A stretch of 20,743 nucleotides of DNA, from the NCBI GenBank assembly GCA_902806375.1, contig CADCWK010000329.1, positions 1 to 20,743 on the forward strand. The letters are read 5' to 3'. The translations under genes were made by a program, and so were the position numbers. The DNA is from an uncultured Thermomicrobiales bacterium (GTDB lineage Bacteria > Chloroflexota > Chloroflexia > Thermomicrobiales > UBA6265). This document shows, one piece after another, positions 7,428 to 15,126 of the stretch. Positions within the stretch are counted from its first letter, which is position 1, and the number at the start of each line of letters is the position of its first letter. Under the pieces are notes generated by a model. The model was not told the origin of the DNA, searched no databases, and saw only the letters and a program-made list of their open reading frames with translations.

Positions 7428-8273
7428 ATGGCACGGCTGAGACTGGTGCTGGCTACGCTGATCGTCCTGGCGATGGTCGGCCTGGGCGTCGCGAATCTGG
7501 TCCGGGTCGAGCGATCCTCGGAGGGCCGGGTCCTGCCTTCCTCCGACTCGGTCCCGGACGCCCCCGACGGCGCCCTCACCTTGGAGCAGGCCTTTCCGAC
7601 GGCCCTGGGCCGGGCGGGGCAATGGAGCACTCAGCCGGTGCTGATGTTCGCGTCGCTCCAGACCGACTGGCCCCTGGACGAGCAGGTCCCCGGGCCACCG
7701 GAGTTCGCACCGGGTGGGTGGGTCCGGTTCGCCTTCATCGACACGTCCGCGTCAGAGCGAGGGCTCCTGTCGATCGTCATCGAGCGGTACTCCGGCGAGA
7801 TCGTGACCGCGGAGACCCAGCCCTGGGATCCGCTGGCGCTCACCCCACTTCCCGTCGGTCAGACCACCGTCACGTCCGAGCAGGCCCTGCTGATCGCCGA
7901 GGCGGCCCGGGGTCAGGCATTCCGGCTGGAGTGCCCCATCGAGCGGCACGAGGCGGACGTGACGCTCCTGAGAGGTGCCGCGAGCGCCGGGAACGACCAG
8001 CCACCAGCGCCCCCAGGGACGCCACCGGCAACCGCCGGGACGCCACTGGCACCCCCCGGCACGTCACCGGTGATCGGCGTCGCGACGCCGGTCATGGCCG
8101 TGGCCGACGACGCCACCCCGGCGCCGACCGCGGCGATCGCGACATGGCTCGTCACCTACCGGCAGAACACCCAACCGGGGATGAACAGCCTCGAGATCGA
8201 GATCGACGCGACGTCCGGGATGACGATCGCCATCCGGGAGCAGCTCCAGGGGTGCGATGGTCTGGCTGGCTGA
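7428..8273 (+). CDS. Membrane-anchored hypothetical protein with Pro/Thr heptad linker (281 aa)
   Basis: The start ATG follows a strong site (GAGAGGAG at 7411-7418). Residues 5-23 (RLVLATLIVLAMVGLGVAN) form one hydrophobic segment without an obvious cleavage site, so the protein is likely anchored in the membrane with the rest outside. Residues about 45-185 form a globular domain; VRFAFIDTSASERGLLSIVIERYSGEIVTAE looks like PepSY-type strands. Residues about 190-235 are a low-complexity linker with 7-residue periodicity (GTPPATA, GTPLAPP, GTSPVIG). A short C-terminal domain (TWLVTYRQN...IEIDATSGMTIAI) again resembles a PepSY-like hairpin. Function unknown. It is third in the MFS gene group and converges with parB, 48 bp away. 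Confidence 0.72.
   Translation: MARLRLVLATLIVLAMVGLGVANLVRVERSSEGRVLPSSDSVPDAPDGALTLEQAFPTALGRAGQWSTQPVLMFASLQTDWPLDEQVPGPPEFAPGGWVRFAFIDTSASERGLLSIVIERYSGEIVTAETQPWDPLALTPLPVGQTTVTSEQALLIAEAARGQAFRLECPIERHEADVTLLRGAASAGNDQPPAPPGTPPATAGTPLAPPGTSPVIGVATPVMAVADDATPAPTAAIATWLVTYRQNTQPGMNSLEIEIDATSGMTIAIREQLQGCDGLAG
8016..8078 (+). repeat. Three 21-bp tandem repeats encoding a 7-residue linker repeat
   Basis: Units begin at 8016, 8037 and 8058. Units 1 and 2 share GGGACGCCAC; unit 3 is more diverged (GGCACGTCAC). They encode GTPPATA, GTPLAPP and GTSPVIG. A weaker fourth unit (VATPVMA) follows. The repeats keep the reading frame and sit inside the gene at 7428. Confidence 0.7.
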
Positions 8274-8321
8274 GATCCCGGCCCTCGCCCTGGTCCCCCG
8301 AATCCGGACGGAGCGGACCGT

Positions 8322-9266
8322 CTACCAGACGTCCTCGCCGACGATGCGGTCGTAGAGGCTATCGAGTTCCTCTGAGGACGAGTAGTGGATCGTCAGGGCT
8401 CCACCGCCGCGGGCGGTCCGGCGGAAGGTGACCCGGGCTCCGAGTGCGCCGCGGAAGCGGTCCTCGACCCGGATCTCGTCGTGGTCGCGCTCAACCGGAG
8501 CCGATTCGACCTGCGGCCCCTCAGCCAGCCAGCGCCGGACCAGGGCTTCGGTCTGGCGGACCGTCATGTCCCGGTCGATCACGATGCCCAGGGCCGCGAC
8601 CTGGTCGAGGGCGTTGACCAGCCCCAGCAGGGCGCGGGCGTGACCCTCGGTGATCGTCCCCTCGCCGAGTGCTTCCTGGATCTGCTCCGGAGCGCCGAGC
8701 AGTCGCAGGGTGTTGGTCACCGTCACCCGCGAGCGGCCGACCCGCTCGGCCACCGTCGCCTGGGTCAGCCCGAACTCGTCGATGAGCTGCCGGTAGGCCA
8801 GCGCCTCTTCCAGCGGCGAGAGGTCGGCCCGGACCAGATTCTCGACCAGGGCCAGCTCCAGCATCTCCTGCGGGGCGGCATCCTTGACGACGACGGGGAC
8901 AGACTCCAGCCCGGCCCGCTGGGAGGCGCGCCACCGTCGCTCGCCGGCAATCAGCGTGTAGGTCTCCGGCTGCTGTCCCCGGGTCACGATCAGCGGCTGG
9001 ACGACGCCGTGCTCCCGGATGGACTGGGCGAGCTCCAGCAGCTGGCGCTCGTTCATCCGGGTCCGCGGCTGGTACGGGTTCGGGCGGATGGCGTCGATCG
9101 GGACGCTGGTGAGCGACGGGAGCGAAGGACCCGCCGATTCGCTGCCGGGGTCCCCGGTCGGTCCGGTGGGGATCAGCGCGCCGAGTCCCCGGCCGAGTCC
9201 GCCACGACGCGACGAAGCCGGTCGCGGCTGAGCGGCAGCAGGTCCATCGCTGGGCTTGGCGGTCAT
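8322..9266 (-). CDS. parB: ParB/Spo0J chromosome-partitioning protein (314 aa)
   Basis: ParB binds parS sites near the replication origin, spreads as a CTP-dependent clamp, and works with ParA and SMC in chromosome segregation. The basic N-terminus contains GGLGRGLGALIP (residues 22-33), the usual ParA-contacting start. The ParB/CTPase domain follows: IRPNPYQPR (60-68), LAQSIREHGVVQPLIV (79-94), GERRWRAS (108-115) and ENLVRADLSPLEEA (142-155). The helix-turn-helix is at about 166-190 (GLTQATVAERVGRSRVTVTN), and the C-terminal dimerisation region ends at 314. The ATG at 9266 has GGAG 10 nt upstream. Normally parA lies directly upstream; here the upstream neighbour is a divergent Mur-ligase-like gene, so parA must be elsewhere. 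No parS-like 16-mer was seen in the window. Confidence 0.96.
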   Translation of the reverse strand: MTAKPSDGPAAAQPRPASSRRGGLGRGLGALIPTGPTGDPGSESAGPSLPSLTSVPIDAIRPNPYQPRTRMNERQLLELAQSIREHGVVQPLIVTRGQQPETYTLIAGERRWRASQRAGLESVPVVVKDAAPQEMLELALVENLVRADLSPLEEALAYRQLIDEFGLTQATVAERVGRSRVTVTNTLRLLGAPEQIQEALGEGTITEGHARALLGLVNALDQVAALGIVIDRDMTVRQTEALVRRWLAEGPQVESAPVERDHDEIRVEDRFRGALGARVTFRRTARGGGALTIHYSSSEELDSLYDRIVGEDVW

Positions 9267-9368
9267 CGCGCATCGACTCCATCGTGAAGATCGGCTGGGC
9301 GCCGCCGGTCGGACAGGGCCGGAAGACGGGGCGATTGGGCCCGACCTCGCTGGTGCCGGGCATCCCAG

Positions 9369-9377
9369 AGTCTACCA
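9369..9377 (-). promoter_or_regulatory. Candidate extended -10 promoter for parB
   Basis: TGGTAGACT on the minus strand lies about 100 bp before the parB ATG in the 307-bp divergent gap. A TTGGCA occurs upstream but only 13 bp away, too close for a normal -35. Confidence 0.33.
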
Positions 9378-9508
9378 GCCCGGCCAGTGCCAAACGGACG
9401 GCGGGCCGGCCGGTCGCCCGGCGGCCGATCGCGATCCAACGTGTCCCGGGAAGCCGGAGAGGGAATCGCCGCTGCACGGCGTACCGTCCGAAACCGACCC
9501 TTTGCCAC

Positions 9509-9514
9509 TACAAT
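9509..9514 (+). promoter_or_regulatory. Candidate -10 element for the Mur-ligase paralogue
   Basis: TACAAT (5/6 match to TATAAT) lies 59 bp before the ATG at 9574. No good -35 is present at 16-18 bp. The rest of the 9267-9573 gap shows no gene or repeat that I can support. Confidence 0.33.
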
Positions 9515-9573
9515 CCGGGTCGCTATCCCGACATTTCGACCCGCCGTTCGTCCCGTCCACCATGGGGTCCACC

Positions 9574-11241
9574 ATGCGATTGATCGAGATCCGAGAGCTC
9601 GAGGGGCCCAATCCGTACCTGCCTGGACCGGCCATCAAGGTGGAGATGGACCTTGAGGACGACCGGCCGGACGGTCAATGGGTCGAGCGCTGGAACGAGC
9701 TCCTGGACGAACCGGTGTCGCTGACCAATCTCTCTCGGACGGACGCGGCCGATCGGGACACGGTCGGTGAGGGCCTCTCGGCAGCTATCCGCTTCGCGGC
9801 GTCCCGGGCCGGGATCGATGAGCCCCGCGTCGCGGTGGTCCCGGGGGACATCGCCACCCGGTTCGTGGTCGCGTTCAGCTGGGACCGGCGTCCGGTCGCA
9901 CTGGCGCTCGCGGCGTTGGCGGTCGAGATCACGGCTCAGGTATTCGGCACCGGCGCGCTGGACCGCGGCCGGGTGGCCGCGCTGGCCGAGGCGCTCCAGG
10001 CCGCGACTCACTCTCCTGTCACGGATGACGATCGGCCCGAGGTGATCCTGATCGGCGACGGGCCGCCGCGTCTCGTGGCGATCACGGGCACCAACGGCAA
10101 GACGACGACGACCCGTCTCGTCGCGCACCTGCTCGGCCGCTCCGGGCGCGACGTGGGCTGGAGCTCGACCAGCGGGATCTATGTCCGGGGGGAGGAGATC
10201 GAGTCGGGCGACTGGTCCGGACCGGCCGGGGCACGGCGGCTCATCGGGAGGACCGATCTCGACTGGGCCATCCTGGAGACCGCCCGCGGTGGCATCCTCC
10301 GGCGCGGCCTGGCCTACGACCGGGCGCATGTCTCGGCCATGATCAATGTCAGCGCGGACCATCTCGGCGACTACGGCGTGTGGTCGACCAGCACCCTCGC
10401 GACGGTGAAGGGGACGGTCCTGCGGGCGACCCACCAGGACGGATGGGCGATCATCAACGCCGACGATCCGCTCGTCTTTGCGCAGCGGCACGACGTCCCC
10501 GCCCGGTGCTGTTTCTTCACCCAGTTGCCGCTGACCGACGGGCTGAGGGAACACGTCTACACCGGCGGTCCAGTCATCTCGGTTCAAGACCGGCATGTCA
10601 CGGTGCTTGCCGGTGCCGGGGTCGAGACCATCGCGCCACTCGAGGACATCCCGCTGACGTTCGGGGGCGCTGCCCGGCACATGGTCGAGAATGTCCTGTG
10701 CGCTACCGGCATCGCGCTGAGTTGTGGCCTGACCGCCCGGGAGATCGGGTCCGGACTGGCGACATTCGTCAGCGACTTGTCGTCGAACCCGGGACGCCTG
10801 AATGTCTACCAGGTGAGGGGCGCGACCTTCCTCGCCGACTACGCCCACAACGAGGCCGGACTGGCCGAGTTGATTCACCTGTCCCGCACGCTTCTTCGGG
10901 GTGAGGGTCGGCTGTGGCTGATCGTCGGCACCGCCGGCGACCGGAACGACGAGACGTTCCGGGCGCTCGGACGGATGGCGGCCCGGACGACCGCCCACGT
11001 CGTCCCGAGGGACACGCCCAACTACCTCAGGGGCCGTCGCCCCGGCGAGACGACGGCACTGATGGATGAGGGGGTCCGCTCGACCGGTGGCGAACCGGTG
11101 GCGCTGATGCCCGACGAGATCAGCGCGATCGACCTCACGGTGGCGGGCATCCGGCCGGGTGACGTCGTGGCCATCATGGCCTCCGACGCACCCAGCGCCG
11201 TAGCGGAGCACCTCGCTCAACTGGCGTCGGCGCAGGGATGA
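9574..11241 (+). CDS. CphA-like Mur ligase lacking the ATP-grasp domain (555 aa)
   Basis: This is a paralogue of the Mur-ligase half of cyanophycin synthetase. Residues 1-150 look like a shortened CphA N-domain: MRLIEIRELEGPNPYLPG parallels IEVRQTHALRGPNVWAR of the nearby CphA, and VAFSWDRRPVALALAALAVEI parallels its VVFQYEQEDVGRAAGALAL. The ATP-grasp domain that should follow is absent. The Mur-ligase domain begins at once: ITGTNGKTTTTR (P-loop Lys176), LETARGGI, NVSADHLG, DYAHNEAGL, GTAGDRNDE, and an RGRRPGE ending. It should therefore still activate a carboxylate with ATP and join an amino acid. The ATG at 9574 is preferred by alignment to CphA; ATG 9562 is possible and the ribosome-binding site is weak. 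It converges with cphA, 61 bp away. Substrate unknown. Confidence 0.85.
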   Translation: MRLIEIRELEGPNPYLPGPAIKVEMDLEDDRPDGQWVERWNELLDEPVSLTNLSRTDAADRDTVGEGLSAAIRFAASRAGIDEPRVAVVPGDIATRFVVAFSWDRRPVALALAALAVEITAQVFGTGALDRGRVAALAEALQAATHSPVTDDDRPEVILIGDGPPRLVAITGTNGKTTTTRLVAHLLGRSGRDVGWSSTSGIYVRGEEIESGDWSGPAGARRLIGRTDLDWAILETARGGILRRGLAYDRAHVSAMINVSADHLGDYGVWSTSTLATVKGTVLRATHQDGWAIINADDPLVFAQRHDVPARCCFFTQLPLTDGLREHVYTGGPVISVQDRHVTVLAGAGVETIAPLEDIPLTFGGAARHMVENVLCATGIALSCGLTAREIGSGLATFVSDLSSNPGRLNVYQVRGATFLADYAHNEAGLAELIHLSRTLLRGEGRLWLIVGTAGDRNDETFRALGRMAARTTAHVVPRDTPNYLRGRRPGETTALMDEGVRSTGGEPVALMPDEISAIDLTVAGIRPGDVVAIMASDAPSAVAEHLAQLASAQG

Positions 11242-11242
11242 G

Positions 11243-11268
11243 CGGGCGGGAGGACACACCCTTGCCCG
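11243..11268. terminator. Possible hairpin between convergent genes
   Basis: CGGGC+GGG pairs with CCC+GCCCG, with a TT bulge and an 8-nt loop, in the 61-bp gap between the two converging ligase genes. There is no T-tract, so it is at best a weak or factor-assisted terminator. Confidence 0.22.
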
Positions 11269-11302
11269 GCGCCCTGACGTGGGTTCGGCCGATGACCGCA
11301 CG

Positions 11303-13939
11303 CTACAGGGTCGCGGCCCGGCCACTGAGCGCCTGCCAGACGGCCTTCGGCTGGTCGACGAGCAGGACAACGAGGTCCTCCCGATCGGCCCGCTCGACCG
11401 TTTTCATCGCCGCCTCGAGCTCGTCGGTGATGATCTCCACCGAGCCGGCGTCGAGACCACCCTCCAGCACCGCATCGTAGAGCAGGCCGGCGACTTCGCC
11501 GCGTGGTCGCCCGCGGGGGTTCGTATCCTCCCGGATGACGATGTCCGTGAAGCTCCGGCCCGCGAGGTTGCCGAAGGACCGGATATCGTCGTTCGAGCGG
11601 TCGCCAGGCATGGCGATCATGACGTACGCCTGCTTGGGCTCCATCCGCTGGACGAAGTCGACCATGCCCTCCAGCCCGGCGACGTTGTGGCAGTAGTCCA
11701 TCACGATGCGGCGGCCGTCCAGCTCCATCATGTTGAAGCGTCCCGGCGTCTGGAAGAACGTGTTGTCGAAGGTCCGGAGGGCCAGCCGGATCTGCTCGAG
11801 CTGGACATCCATGGCGAAGGCCGCCGCCGTCGCCGCCAGAGCGTTGGCGATGTTGACCCGGATCCGGCCGTCGAACGTCGCCGGGATCTGGCTGGCGTAG
11901 AGCAGGCTGGTCTCGCGGCGATGCTCCACCAGCGTGATCATCTCGCCCTGCCGGGTCTGCTTCAGGATGACGGCCTTGCCGCGCTCCCGGAGGTGGTCGA
12001 CGACGACCGGGTTGTCCTCCCGCATGCTGAAGAAGACGATCTCGCCCCGGGCGGTCCGCTGCATCTCCACGGTCCACTCGTTGTCGGCGTTGAGCACGCT
12101 GGCGCCGTCCCGGAGGGCGGCCTGCGGGACCACCGCCTTGACCTTGGCGAGCTGGCTGATCGTGTCGACGCCGTGCAGACCGAGGTGGTCGCTGGCGACG
12201 TTGGTCACCACGGCGACGTTGCAGCGATCGAAGCCGAGACCGGAGCGGATGATGCCGCCGCGGGCCGTCTCCAGGACCGCGAAGTCGACCGCCGGGTTCT
12301 TGAGCACCATCTGGGCGCTCTGCGGGCCGCTCATGTCTCCGGCCATGATCTGGGTGCCGTCGATGTAGATCCCGTCGGTCGAGGTCAGGCCGACCTTCCG
12401 CCCGGACGCCTTCATGATGTGGGCGATCATCCGGGAGGTCGTCGTCTTGCCGTTCGTTCCCGTGACCGCCACTATCGGGATCCGGCTCTGGGCCCGGGCC
12501 GGAAACATCATGTCGACGACCGCCCGTCCGACCAGGCGCGGGTGGCCCTCGGTCGGGTGGGTGTGCATCCGGAACCCCGGGCCGGCGTTGACTTCGCAGA
12601 TGGCGCCGCCGGCCTGCCGGACGGACTGGCTGATGTCGGGGGCGATGAAGTCGATCCCGGCGATGTCGAGCCCGACGACCATCGCCGCCTGCCTGGAGAT
12701 CTCGACGTTGTCCGGGTGGATGTCGTCCGTCCGGTCGATGCTCGTCCCGCCGGTGCTCATGTTGCCGGTCAACTTGAGCTGGACCATCTGGCCGACGTCC
12801 GGGACGAACGCGACGTCGAGCCCTTCGCGCTCGAGCACTTCATGGGTCTGCGCGTCGATCGAGATCCGGGTCAGGATCTTCTCGTGCCCGACGCCGCGGC
12901 GCGGGTCGGCGTTGGCGATCTCGACGAGCTGCTCGACCGTGTGGACGCCATCGCCGACGACGTGGGCCGGGACGCGCTCGGCGACGGCGACGACCTCGCT
13001 GTTGACGACGAGGATCCGGTAATCCTTGCCGACGATGAAGGTCTCGGCGATGACGGTGCCGTTGCGGCTCTCCCCGTGGGCGATCGGGAAGTTCTCGCGG
13101 ACCTCCTCCTCGTCGCGGAGGTTGATGCAGACGCCACGGCCGTGGTTGCCGTCGAGCGGCTTGAGCACGATCGGGTAGCCGATCCGGCTGGCCTGGCGGA
13201 CGGCGTCGTCGGCGTCGCGGACGATCACGCTCCGGGGGACCGGGATGCCGACCTCGTGCAGCAGGCGGTTGGTCAGTTCTTTGTTCGACGCGATGTCGAC
13301 GGCGATGTTGGCCGACTGGCTGGTCACCGTCGCCCAGACGCGCCGCTGGTACTTCCCGTGGCCGAGCTGCACGAGCGACCGCTTCGGGTCCAGTCGCAAC
13401 ACGGGAATCCCGCGGCGGTGCGCCTCGGCGACGATCGCCCCGGTCGATGGGCCGTAGGCGAGCTGCTCGGCGACCTTGATGACCCGGTGCTCGAGCTCGT
13501 GGACGAAGTCGAAGTCCGGCTCGCTGCCGTAGATCAGGTGGTTGAGCAGCCGCAGGGCGAGGGCGCCGGCCGCGCGGCCGACGTCCTCCTGCTCGTACTG
13601 GAACACGACGTTGTAGACGCCGCGCTCGCCGGTGGCCCGGGTCAGGCCGCGCCGGACCTCGCCTCCGGACAGGTTCTGCAGCTCGATGGCGACGTGCTCG
13701 AGGACGTGGCCCATCCACGTGCCGTCGCGGAGCCGCTTGATGAAGCCGCCCGGCCGGCCGATCGAGCAGCCGTGGTCGTACAGGGACGGGATGAGCTCGA
13801 TCAGTTGGTCGTTGAAGCCCGGTACCTTGTTGGACGGGCGGTCCTCGAGTTCGCCGAGATCGACGATCTGATGGATGACCGGCATCCGGGCCCAGACGTT
13901 GGGACCGCGCAGCGCATGGGTCTGACGAACCTCGATCAC
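11303..13939 (-). CDS. cphA: Cyanophycin synthetase (878 aa)
   Basis: CphA builds cyanophycin by adding Asp to a poly-Asp backbone with its ATP-grasp site and Arg to the Asp side chain with its Mur-ligase site. Three regions are visible. The N-domain (residues 1-160) has ALRGPNVWAR, GRPGGFIKRLRDGTWMGHVLEHVAIELQ. The ATP-grasp domain (about 215-470) has NKELTNRLLHEVGIPVP, PIVLKPLDGNHGRGV (258-271), and ICEVNAGPGFRMHTHP. The Mur-ligase domain (about 485-878) has VTGTNGKTTTSR (Lys498), LETARGGI, ASDHLG, DYCHNVAG and MPGDRSNDD. I chose GTG 13939 because GAGGGGG lies 9 nt upstream and the protein then begins at the family's usual N-terminus; GTG 13993 would add 18 residues. It follows cphB by 85 bp on the same strand. 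Confidence 0.97.
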   Translation of the reverse strand: MIEVRQTHALRGPNVWARMPVIHQIVDLGELEDRPSNKVPGFNDQLIELIPSLYDHGCSIGRPGGFIKRLRDGTWMGHVLEHVAIELQNLSGGEVRRGLTRATGERGVYNVVFQYEQEDVGRAAGALALRLLNHLIYGSEPDFDFVHELEHRVIKVAEQLAYGPSTGAIVAEAHRRGIPVLRLDPKRSLVQLGHGKYQRRVWATVTSQSANIAVDIASNKELTNRLLHEVGIPVPRSVIVRDADDAVRQASRIGYPIVLKPLDGNHGRGVCINLRDEEEVRENFPIAHGESRNGTVIAETFIVGKDYRILVVNSEVVAVAERVPAHVVGDGVHTVEQLVEIANADPRRGVGHEKILTRISIDAQTHEVLEREGLDVAFVPDVGQMVQLKLTGNMSTGGTSIDRTDDIHPDNVEISRQAAMVVGLDIAGIDFIAPDISQSVRQAGGAICEVNAGPGFRMHTHPTEGHPRLVGRAVVDMMFPARAQSRIPIVAVTGTNGKTTTSRMIAHIMKASGRKVGLTSTDGIYIDGTQIMAGDMSGPQSAQMVLKNPAVDFAVLETARGGIIRSGLGFDRCNVAVVTNVASDHLGLHGVDTISQLAKVKAVVPQAALRDGASVLNADNEWTVEMQRTARGEIVFFSMREDNPVVVDHLRERGKAVILKQTRQGEMITLVEHRRETSLLYASQIPATFDGRIRVNIANALAATAAAFAMDVQLEQIRLALRTFDNTFFQTPGRFNMMELDGRRIVMDYCHNVAGLEGMVDFVQRMEPKQAYVMIAMPGDRSNDDIRSFGNLAGRSFTDIVIREDTNPRGRPRGEVAGLLYDAVLEGGLDAGSVEIITDELEAAMKTVERADREDLVVLLVDQPKAVWQALSGRAATL

Positions 13940-14024
13940 GGTGTCGATCCCCCTCGGTAAGTGGCGAGAGACGCCGGGCGCAGCCATCCGCACCGGGTGC
14001 CAATCGGTCCGGACTCGCCGGTCG

Positions 14025-14885
14025 CTAGTACCAGTCGATGATCCGCCGTTCCGGGGCGAAGAACCGGCGCCCGGCCGTCAGGACGTGCAGGTTGGCATTG
14101 GAGACCGAGATCCCGCCCTGGGCCTTGACTTCCGCGATGTCGGAGACCATCCGGCGGCCATCGACGATGGTGATGCTCTGCCGCCCGATCACCTCCATCA
14201 CACCGCGCTCGTCGATCAGGATGCCGGTATCCTCGTCGATCCCGACGCCGAGCAGGGACGGGTTGGCGGCGACCAGGGCGAGCAGACGGCCGATGCGGTC
14301 ACGCTGCCGGAAGTGCTGGTCGATGATCATGTCGGGCACGAGACCGAATCCCGCCACCATCTGCGCCATGCGGAGTCTCGGGCTCGGGCCGCTGGCGCCC
14401 ATCGCGACCATGTGCGCGCTGAGGATCGAGGCTCCGGCACTGGTCCCGGCGACGATGGCTCCCGCCTGGTGGCGCTGCCGGATCCAGTCCTCGGCCTCGC
14501 TGCCGCCCATCATCGCCGAGAGCCGCATCTGGTTGCCGCCGGTCAGGAAGATCCCCGTAGCCCGGTGCAACGGTTCCAGGGAGATACCGCCGTTGGCATC
14601 TTCCCGGCTCATGATCGGGACGACCGACACCTCGGGGGCGCCCATCTCCGTGAAGAGCCGCCGGTATCGCTCGCCGCCGTTCTCCATCGAAGACGCGGTG
14701 GGGACGATCGCGATCCGGGCATCATGCCCGCCCGCCAGCTGGAGGAAGGTCGCCAGGATCGACCGGTCGTTCATCTTGTCTTCGGCGCCGCCGATCGCCA
14801 GGCAGGGACCAGCGGTCAGTGTGGAGGGCGCGACCGACGAGAGCAGAGGCTGCGAGGGAACGTCGACGTGTTGGACATCTTGCAT
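14025..14885 (-). CDS. cphB: Cyanophycinase (286 aa)
   Basis: CphB is a serine peptidase of family S51 that cuts cyanophycin into beta-Asp-Arg dipeptides in the cytoplasm. The nucleophile motif is AGTSAGAS with Ser149. Other family marks are CLAIGGAEDKMND, RIAIVPTASSM, FLTGGNQMRLSAMMGGS, IDQHFRQRDRIGRL (conserved His/Arg region) and LGVGIDEDTGILI. The length is normal. The ATG at 14885 is chosen over further in-frame codons upstream, because these would overlap the promoter; the ribosome-binding site is weak (GGCGGAAAACT before ATG). It is the first gene of a cphB-cphA unit, so synthesis and degradation enzymes would be made together. The dipeptide-splitting enzyme (isoaspartyl dipeptidase) is not in this window. 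Confidence 0.96.
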   Translation of the reverse strand: MQDVQHVDVPSQPLLSSVAPSTLTAGPCLAIGGAEDKMNDRSILATFLQLAGGHDARIAIVPTASSMENGGERYRRLFTEMGAPEVSVVPIMSREDANGGISLEPLHRATGIFLTGGNQMRLSAMMGGSEAEDWIRQRHQAGAIVAGTSAGASILSAHMVAMGASGPSPRLRMAQMVAGFGLVPDMIIDQHFRQRDRIGRLLALVAANPSLLGVGIDEDTGILIDERGVMEVIGRQSITIVDGRRMVSDIAEVKAQGGISVSNANLHVLTAGRRFFAPERRIIDWY

Positions 14886-14917
14886 AGTTTTCCGCCAGGT
14901 GATGCCGCATCGATAGT

Positions 14918-14941
14918 GGCAACCGACTGTACCCGGTTGCC
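14918..14941. promoter_or_regulatory. Inverted repeat (candidate operator) over the cphBA -10 box
   Basis: GGCAACCG (14918-14925) and CGGTTGCC (14934-14941) are perfect 8-bp arms separated by 8 bp. The spacer holds the -10 box of the cphB-cphA promoter. A dimeric repressor bound here would block RNA polymerase. The cognate regulator is not known and no obvious candidate is adjacent. Confidence 0.55.
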
Positions 14942-14954
14942 GGGAAAGCGTCAA
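14926..14954 (-). promoter_or_regulatory. Promoter of the cphB-cphA operon
   Basis: On the minus strand TTGACG (14954-14949) is followed by exactly 17 bp and TACAGT (14931-14926): 5/6 and 4/6 matches to the housekeeping sigma consensus. Predicted transcription start is near 14919, giving a leader of about 34 nt. It is the best -35/-10 pair in the window. Confidence 0.65.
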
Positions 14955-15126
14955 TCGCCGTTACCGGGCAGCGGGCGGCCTGCTGGGCGGTATGACCACG
15001 CGGCAGAGGTGGTCCCTGCGGCCCGTAGGGCATACTTTCCGGAGATCCGGTTCGCCTCGCTTCGGACCAGTCGCTTCATTGAACCAGCGTGAACCGGGAT
15101 TGCCAGCGCGCCCACGAGGAAGTCCG

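Noticed and set aside
9375..9395. Sigma-54 type -24/-12 element (TGGCAC then GC at the right spacing, minus strand)
   Set aside because: The -12 half is poor (GGGCT), no enhancer-type regulator is nearby, and sigma-54 is not expected in this kind of organism.
9523..11370. A 615-codon open frame antisense to the Mur-ligase paralogue
   Set aside because: Low-complexity Arg/Asp/Gly-rich translation; the other strand carries the clear ligase motifs.
11279..13960. An 893-codon open frame on the plus strand antisense to cphA
   Set aside because: The translation is a monotonous Asp/Val/Arg/Leu-rich product with no domain, while the minus strand encodes a full cyanophycin synthetase. Long antisense frames are expected from codon bias in GC-rich genes.
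14942..15126. SAM or other riboswitch before the homocysteine methyltransferase/MTHFR gene
   Set aside because: A GGCAACC string occurs nearby but is explained by the cphBA inverted repeat; the conserved core of known SAM riboswitches and a following terminator or sequestering stem were not found.
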